NCBI RefSeq assembly: GCF_010093535.1
Contig: NW_022985190.1
Coordinates: forward strand, 493,346-557,345
Reading direction: 5' to 3'
DNA: 64,000 nt
Source: Lindgomyces ingoldianus
Taxonomy: Eukaryota > Ascomycota > Dothideomycetes > Pleosporales > Lindgomycetaceae
The stretch's first letter is position 1. Each line of letters opens with the position of its first letter. Positions 58,003-64,000 of the stretch are shown here, piece after piece. The notes under the pieces are model-generated. The model had not been told where the DNA came from, did not search any database, and was given only the letters and a program-made list of their open reading frames with translations. A program made the position numbers and the translations under genes.

Positions 58003-59062
58003 GTCTGCGGAACAACTGGTATTGAATCGAGTTGGAAGAGCTGAGCTGAGAAACAACTGAACAAGATTCAGCGTAGAGAAGGCAGGAAGGGAAGAGCGTG
58101 CTTAAAACCTAGAACAAACAAAGCTTCCTCGACTGAGCTCTAGATCTTATATCCCAGACTCTTCTTATAATTATTCCTATCCTTCTTTGCCGTCAAGAGG
58201 GTATCTCCTTACCGGCAGCCGGAGTGAACGTCAAGCTTCAATGCACGTCGGATTTGATCAGGGAGTCCACCCTTGTGCGGCGTCTGTACTTAAACCCGCA
58301 TCCGAGGCCTAGGAGCGCAAGCCGGTACAGAAATCCGCACTCAGACACAACCCATCCAATCAAACTCCAGCCGACTATGGTCCTTCAACCGGAGACGAAG
58401 CCGATTCTCTTCCCCGGTGCCTGGAAAGCTGGGCGTGAGACGACCCCGCCATTGCTGCCACCCCGAGTTTCCCCCGCAAATTTGAATTTCGTCAGACTTC
58501 ACTTTCCTCCCGGCTCGTGCGAGGCCGCCAGAGTGAATTTTTCTAGACACATTTAGATATAAATGCCTGAGGCTGAAGACTGCCAAATACCGCTTTTACC
58601 TTCCGAGATTCGTGGTGATGGAATCTGTGGATTCCCTTGCACTGAGAGGCGGTCGGTCTGACATCAACCCCTGTCAGCCAAAATAGTTCCGATTGAGCGA
58701 ACTCGGATTGGCTGGAAGGATGTCGAGTTCAGGTGTTCATCAGGTGGACGATCTCAAGAGATATTGCTGAGCATTAAAGGCCCTAATTTCGAGTATCACC
58801 GCCTCTATTGATGCTGGGTTACAAAGCTCTTTCATCTTGATTTATTGAGATATGGCGCTTTGTCACTGAACGCAGAACATGAATGGGGGAAATTCAGGAT
58901 AAAAATTTATATCTTGATAACATTCCTTCAGGTTATGGTAAGGGGCTTAGTATGTGAGTTTCACCTTAGCCATGTTCAATATTACTCGATAACATGCTGT
59001 AATTCGTATATCAGAAGTCTAAGTCTAGGGATATCATAGGTAAGAGGCCGTCTACTCGTAAT
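58003..59062. other. promoter of CYP53 and convergent-side spacer
   Basis: About 1.06 kb. A 110-residue plus-strand frame (58224-58556) and its minus counterpart lack recognisable features, so I call no gene. Confidence 0.45.
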
Positions 59063-60895
59063 TCATTCATCAGACGCATAACTCATTCTCCCATCCCCAC
59101 TCCTCCTCTCTGGATCCCCATCCCCACCATCATCAAAAACTCCCGGCTCCCAAGCCCTCACTTCTCCCGCTAAACCGACATGAAACCGGTCTTCAATATC
59201 AATCCCATACCTTAACATAACATTATTCGACTTCCTTAGATCCTCTCGACTCTTAACACATCCACAGCTCTCATCCCAGTCAACACCCCGTCCATGGACC
59301 GCGTACGCAATGGTCAGAAACGTTGCTTTTCTAAATGGAAGACGGTTTAATTTGCTGTAGAGCAAGTCTGAGCCGCTTAGGGCTAGGGCGAGGTAGAGGA
59401 GGCCCAGGAGAATGAAAAGCACGTAGACGCGGACAATGTACACCGGTCGAGGCTCTTCTCCGAGAGCTGGGACAGTTGCTGTACCGAAGTATCCTCCTGT
59501 TGTGATTGCTGTGATGGATTGTGCTAGTACGCCTAAGATGCGTTCGTAGTGGGCAACGGTTGGCATAATGAAAAAGGGCTCGAGCGTCATCCGAAACGAG
59601 TAGTCGTCGCGAAGGTAGAGGAGCCAAGGGATTGCTGTCATGTATCCAGAAAGAGCATCCAAAGCAATTGTATCCAGCACCGTAGTGTTCGCTCCTGGGG
59701 TCTCGGTACAGTTCTCCATACCGTCTCCAGTAGCGAGGCAGGAGCTGACTTGCCACTTCATCGTCGGTCGGCACTTGACTCGCGATATCCAAGTTCCGTA
59801 TTTAGTTGCCGTGATGCCTTCCACCTCTAAGGATTCGGTAGGATTGTAGTGCTTGAGCAGAGACGCTTGAGCAACATACGTTGTGCCCCCTCTTGGAATT
59901 CCGCTCGATGTCTTGGGAGCATCGCTCCACATGTATATGGTAGTATCCCCTGACTTGCTCCAGGAACCGGTTTCATTCTTCGTACCATCAGGCCAAGTGA
60001 AGGTGACTCGTGGCTTGCCATTCTCCTCACTAATGTCGTACTTGATATCGTCATCTGCCGGCTCGCAATGGGAATCCCAGAGGAAAGACACTACCCCATC
60101 ATATCTCACCCCCGGAGTGAAGGTCATGTTGATGGTAGGGATGGGACCTAGTTGATTCGAGGTCATGTTGAGCAACATCTTTCGACTGACAACGTATCCT
60201 TTGTATGTGTCCGCCATCATATTTAAGACTAGGTCGTCAGATTTAAATCCGGGCTCGAAAGGTCCCGTACCGCTGTATCCCATACTGGCACTCATGTCCA
60301 GTAAAATATTTGAAGGATGAACAGGTAGTCCGACCACTCCTGTATGTCGAGTCTGCGGTACATGCGTCCCAGTTGTAAGAATCAGCGAGCTAACAGGGAC
60401 AATAGCTGACCCAATAGCCATGAGCATCCCAAGCATGAGAGCCCTCCACCGTGAGTACTTCCAGACTGTAAGCAAAGACCATGGCCCGACGTCAATCATC
60501 TTGTCCAAATCAGCAGCGCTAACCGGGAGCCGGTGGGCAATCGAAAATGGATGGAGAAGGCCGAATTCCAGACATATTTGGCTAATAAGAGCTGCTGCTG
60601 GAACCATGAAGGCTACTGATGCGACCCCAGAGTAAAATTGGTCGACCTTGACATTGCCCGTTGGAAGGACGCGTTGTGACCAAGTGTGATGTGTGGGACC
60701 TGAATATGCCCACCAAACGGTACCCAGAATAGCGACGGAGTAGAAAAATACCAGGAGTAGGAACCATCTCAGTGGTTCTCTGAACAGGAGAAGTCTGTCG
60801 GCAGTGGGATGAGGTTTGCGGTTGGAGTCTTTCTGAAGCTCGACATCGTCGACTGTCCAAGAGTCATTGGATAGGCATGTGCTGTAACTGGCCAT
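59063..60895 (-). CDS. four-span fungal membrane protein with a large glycosylated loop, unknown function
   Basis: Intronless 610-residue protein. Membrane helices at about 45-64 (FLLLVFFYSVAILGTVWWAY), 91-115 (VASVAFMVPAAALISQICLE), 151-173 (RALMLGMLMAIGSAIVPVSS) and 483-507 (YIVRVYVLFILLGLLYLALA). Between helices 3 and 4 lies a ~310-residue domain with several N-x-S/T sequons (NMTSNQ, NMTFTP, NETGSW, NCTETP, NTTVLD) and few cysteines, so this loop is probably extracellular or lumenal. The C-terminus is acidic and Gly-rich (DDGGDGDPERRSGDGR), cytosolic. The layout matches uncharacterised Pezizomycotina membrane proteins; no transporter or receptor motif is visible. Confidence 0.75.
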   Translation of the reverse strand: MASYSTCLSNDSWTVDDVELQKDSNRKPHPTADRLLLFREPLRWFLLLVFFYSVAILGTVWWAYSGPTHHTWSQRVLPTGNVKVDQFYSGVASVAFMVPAAALISQICLEFGLLHPFSIAHRLPVSAADLDKMIDVGPWSLLTVWKYSRWRALMLGMLMAIGSAIVPVSSLILTTGTHVPQTRHTGVVGLPVHPSNILLDMSASMGYSGTGPFEPGFKSDDLVLNMMADTYKGYVVSRKMLLNMTSNQLGPIPTINMTFTPGVRYDGVVSFLWDSHCEPADDDIKYDISEENGKPRVTFTWPDGTKNETGSWSKSGDTTIYMWSDAPKTSSGIPRGGTTYVAQASLLKHYNPTESLEVEGITATKYGTWISRVKCRPTMKWQVSSCLATGDGMENCTETPGANTTVLDTIALDALSGYMTAIPWLLYLRDDYSFRMTLEPFFIMPTVAHYERILGVLAQSITAITTGGYFGTATVPALGEEPRPVYIVRVYVLFILLGLLYLALALSGSDLLYSKLNRLPFRKATFLTIAYAVHGRGVDWDESCGCVKSREDLRKSNNVMLRYGIDIEDRFHVGLAGEVRAWEPGVFDDGGDGDPERRSGDGRMSYASDE

Positions 60896-61771
60896 GGGGA
60901 TTTATTCCAGCTTGGAGGGCGACAAACGAGGAACTGAACTTCGGGCATCCTGACATGATATTGTGTGCAGCTTCGATGGCTTAAGAATGCCAGAGAAGAT
61001 AGAGATTTGAAGTGAGCGGTCTGGGGCAGAGTTCGAAGCTGCTCGTGCCAACGTTGCAGCAAGCAAACGCTGTGAGGACTGGAACAACTCCGGAATGTAA
61101 TCCTTGTATCCTGCGGGTTTGGCGCATTAGTGAGATCGCTCAAGTCCGGAATGGCTATGCTGAGAGCTGAGGCTGAAGAAGTCCCGTGGCAACTAGCCTG
61201 AACTAGGCTTAGCTTCAAGAGAAATAATCAACTCTAAAACGAGGTTGCATTACTCCACTCTTGCCTCGTAACGCTACACCGCTCTTCGTCGATGGACCAC
61301 ATTAAAAATCCGCTTCAAAACTCAAATCTACTTCGCCGCAATTCTCTGCATAAATCTTGCAAGACTCAGCCTTCTACTTTCAAAGCATTTCTAAGTCATT
61401 ACATCTCAATTATCATCATCTTTCTTCAAATCTCGGCTTTTTCAGCAAGGCGAGGGAATAGATTATGGAATTAAGGGAACATGTAAGTGTCTTAGCTGGG
61501 CAATAAAACAACGGAATGTGAATCTCATCGACACACATCCAAGAGTATCCTACACCAACCGTACCCCAGAGGGAACAAAAGGGAAAAGTGGTCTTGAGAG
61601 CAAAGCATTCTTATCTGTCGGTGATACTACAATGCAGTGCAATCGGCCTCTCCAAGACGCCCCCCCCAATGGTATAATTCGCTGCCTTGTTACCTCCTTA
61701 CGCTTCAGCGTCGGCACTGTAGACCACCGTTCCGTCTTCTAAGGAATCAGTCTTGATTCTGGGAATTTCAT
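60896..61771. other. intergenic, promoter of the membrane protein and 3' side of ErdS
   Basis: About 880 bases with only short frames; no repeat or RNA gene seen. Confidence 0.5.
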
Positions 61772-64000
61772 CTAGTCATCGTCCTCGAAGAAGTTTAAAA
61801 TAGCTTTCACCGCCATCGGGCCCAGCCCGTGAGGCGGGTAGCATATATAGCTTGGGTCATCAACCGCACCCAACTTCTCTCGGAACTCGGTTTTGTTGGT
61901 CAACCTCAGTTCGGTCGCAATGGCGTGGTACGCCCTACTTAACACCTTGACTCTTGTACCCTTCACGTTATGTCCTGGGGTAAACCTGGAGCTAGCACCG
62001 CCGCCGAAGGTGACAGATGTCGCGCCGCCTTGGGCAACAACCTTGAGGGCATGTGTAACAATTTGTTCAATGGAACCGCTAGGCGCGCCGGGAAAATCTA
62101 GCGAATACTTGACTTGCCACCCATGGTCAGGGCTCAATTGCGCCATGGCGACAAACGCGGCAACGGTGCCATCGGGAGTCTGCGCGAAGTGGTATTGACG
62201 GTGCTCCATATCTTGCCAAGGCCGAATGTTTGTCAAGTGAACTTGACGACCCTTCCTGTTGTGTAGCCAATCCTGGACACGAGCATCGAGTTTCTTCTTC
62301 AACTCGTCTGGAATAGGTGTCCCAATGGGGTAATCGATGATTTTGACACCCTCGCGCTCGGCATGACGAATCTTGCGCTGAATGTCGGCATCATTCACCG
62401 CAGGGTTGTGCGCCGGGTCTACGCGTTGCTCGGAGACGACAGAGAAAGTGCGCCAGTTGAACTTGGTGGCGAGAACTTCCTCCGCATCTGATCCAACCAA
62501 AAGCCACAAGGGCTTAAGGTTCCGTTCCTTTTTTATGTATTTCAAGTATCCAGTCATGGTCTTCAGGTATTGGGAGACATGACAAAGAGGGTCACCAACG
62601 GTGATTGCGAATCCGTCTTGCGGAACGAACCCGACGGCAGCTCCGGTGAAATCGTCTCGCCAGATTTCTGTTCGAGGTTCGAGCCAAGATGTATTGGTCG
62701 CGTCTCCATAGTTAGCGATGAGCTTCTCGATGGGCTGGAAGTCTAAGCCCGCAGCAGCTCGGTCTGTTCCCTCCCATGGAGGGTGCATCGTGCTTGCATC
62801 TGGGTGTCTTAGTTGCTTGATCACTGGCCTCTCTGGTAAACTCTTCGGGTCGCGGGGGAACATTGACGCGTGTCGGATGTTTCCGAGGTTGAGGAGGAGC
62901 ATGAGAATACGCTCAAGACCAATACCACCTCCACCATGTGGAGGAGCTCCCCACTCAAAACCTTGAATGTAATCCTCCATAGTTTTGGGGTCAACCTTCA
63001 GCCTCTCCATCTTGTCTAACAGCATTTGCGCGTCGTGGATACGCTGGCCGCCACTAAGGATCTCTTGGCCACGAAGGAAGATGTCGAAAGAGTTTGTGAC
63101 CTCAGGGTTATTGGGGTCTGGCATCGCGTAGAACGGACGAGCGTTAACAGGGAATTTATCGAGGACGTAGTAATCTGTGCCCAGCTTCTCTTTTATCACA
63201 CGACCAAGCTGAACTTCATCTCTGGTGCCCATATCCTCGTTTTCGTCGAGCGAGTTGCCATCTTCGTCCTTCCAACCGGACTCGTTCAGCATCCGGATAG
63301 CTTCGGCAAACGGAATGATCGGCGTCTCATCTAACCACACCAAATCCTCGTGGGGAAATTGCCTCTTCACAATCTCGATCTCCGGGCGGAAGCGCTGATA
63401 AATTCCTGTGAAAATGGCCTTGAATGTTCGGTCTAGCGTTCGAAGGACTTCGTGATAATGCTCATCAATCGCCATCTCAAGATCGAGACCGGTGTATTCA
63501 GTCAAGTGTCGGTAAGTGTTGCTGTTCTCTGCACGGAAGACCGCGCCGATCTCGTATACTTTGCCAAAGTCGGCCGAGATACTCATCTGCTTTGCCAATT
63601 GAGGACTCTGGGCTAGGAAGGCACCCCTGCCAAAGTATTCGACTTTGAAGACACTGGCGCCGGACTCGGTAGCACCACCTTGCAACTTTGGGGTGTGAAT
63701 CTCAATGAAGCCTTCGCTGTCGAGATGGGTGCGGAAAAAGTGGCAGATACCGGACTGGATGCGGAAGATGCCTTGAGAGGTGGTTGTTCGAAGATCGATA
63801 ACCCGGTTTGTTAGACGGGTTCTGTCCGCAATCCTGACACGAGTTTGTCCCTCTTTATGATCGTGTCGGGCAATCTCCTCGTCGATATCTTTCTGGGACA
63901 CTTCGGCCTCGTAGACGTTGAACGGGAGAGTCTCGGTCACGGACGCCTCTACATGAAGCTCGTGGACGGAGATTTCAACGTCGTGGATGCTGGCCCCAGT
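61772..64000 (-). CDS. erdS: ergosteryl-3beta-O-L-aspartate synthase type protein (AspRS fused to DUF2156), 5' part outside window
   Basis: The frame is open to base 64000, so the anticodon-binding OB-fold and start lie outside; about 743 residues are visible. The first two thirds are a class II aspartyl-tRNA synthetase core: ESGASVFKV, LAQSPQLAKQ, motif 2 FRAENSNTYRHLTEY, and motif 3 GGGGIGLERILML. Then, after GNIRHASMFPRDPKSLPER, which would nearly end a normal AspRS, about 330 residues follow with a DUF2156/GNAT-like fold (GFAITVGDPLC, YPIGTPIPDEL, VAAFVAMAQLSP, SVTFGGGAS). This fusion is the ErdS architecture, which charges tRNA-Asp and transfers aspartate to ergosterol. The AspRS active-site motifs look complete. 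No intron was found in the visible part. It ends LNFFEDDD. Confidence 0.88.
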   Translation of the reverse strand, partial: TGASIHDVEISVHELHVEASVTETLPFNVYEAEVSQKDIDEEIARHDHKEGQTRVRIADRTRLTNRVIDLRTTTSQGIFRIQSGICHFFRTHLDSEGFIEIHTPKLQGGATESGASVFKVEYFGRGAFLAQSPQLAKQMSISADFGKVYEIGAVFRAENSNTYRHLTEYTGLDLEMAIDEHYHEVLRTLDRTFKAIFTGIYQRFRPEIEIVKRQFPHEDLVWLDETPIIPFAEAIRMLNESGWKDEDGNSLDENEDMGTRDEVQLGRVIKEKLGTDYYVLDKFPVNARPFYAMPDPNNPEVTNSFDIFLRGQEILSGGQRIHDAQMLLDKMERLKVDPKTMEDYIQGFEWGAPPHGGGGIGLERILMLLLNLGNIRHASMFPRDPKSLPERPVIKQLRHPDASTMHPPWEGTDRAAAGLDFQPIEKLIANYGDATNTSWLEPRTEIWRDDFTGAAVGFVPQDGFAITVGDPLCHVSQYLKTMTGYLKYIKKERNLKPLWLLVGSDAEEVLATKFNWRTFSVVSEQRVDPAHNPAVNDADIQRKIRHAEREGVKIIDYPIGTPIPDELKKKLDARVQDWLHNRKGRQVHLTNIRPWQDMEHRQYHFAQTPDGTVAAFVAMAQLSPDHGWQVKYSLDFPGAPSGSIEQIVTHALKVVAQGGATSVTFGGGASSRFTPGHNVKGTRVKVLSRAYHAIATELRLTNKTEFREKLGAVDDPSYICYPPHGLGPMAVKAILNFFEDDD

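Noticed and set aside
58224..58586. Frames on both strands upstream of CYP53
   Set aside because: Neither strand shows domains; likely promoter and leader sequence with chance openness.

Overview
The window reads as nuclear DNA of a filamentous ascomycete (Pezizomycotina). The support is short GT-AG introns of about 44-165 bases (mostly 50-60), a HET-domain remnant, a CYP53 benzoate hydroxylase, an aspartyl-tRNA synthetase fused to a DUF2156-like domain (the ErdS architecture), and repeats carrying C-to-T type decay resembling RIP. I cannot name the species. No rRNA, tRNA or CRISPR array was found.

Layout. Bases 1-10000 are a loose accessory region: an SRPK-like kinase (cut by the left edge), a bZIP gene with a stop in its basic region, a small coiled-coil ORF, a nucleoside 2-deoxyribosyltransferase-like gene, and a broken von Willebrand A / Sir2-like locus. 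Bases 11000-33000 are a repeat-rich, partly very AT-rich compartment: a decayed LINE between copies of a GCTCA-rich repeat, a SNF2/RAD5-like helicase gene split by a 493-bp hAT-type MITE, a 3.07-kb hAT element nested in a smaller relative, a second 3.08-kb hAT element, and pseudogenes of a GH18 chitinase and a HET protein. A TLC-like membrane protein gene survives in the middle.

Bases 33700-64000 are conventional gene-dense fungal sequence: a GPI-anchored secreted protein, PEX6 (three exons; the N-terminal exon is easily missed), a membrane-anchored sterol-esterase-type lipase, a disordered protein, PTA1/symplekin (six exons) facing a tiny COA3 gene (first coding exon 8 bases), a 2-hydroxyacyl-CoA lyase, a Cys-rich F-box-like protein, CYP53, a four-span membrane protein, and ErdS running off the right edge. 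Two genes concern the peroxisome (PEX6 and the lyase), two sterol or lipid ester chemistry (lipase, ErdS), one respiratory-chain assembly (COA3) and one mRNA 3' end formation (PTA1). They do not form one pathway cluster.

The most informative observations are: (1) the interiors of both 3-kb hAT elements have almost lost the trinucleotides TCA, CCA, TGA and TGG while GCA, ACA, TGC and TGT survive, and the terminal 130-200 bases are spared; (2) the MITE is an internal-deletion copy of one of these elements and serves as a less-mutated reference; (3) clean 8-base target duplications allow the MITE insertion to be reversed on paper, restoring an open helicase exon; (4) a VWA/Sir2-like broken locus lies beside a nucleoside deoxyribosyltransferase-like gene. 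Exon coordinates were derived by eye from splice consensus and protein family continuity.
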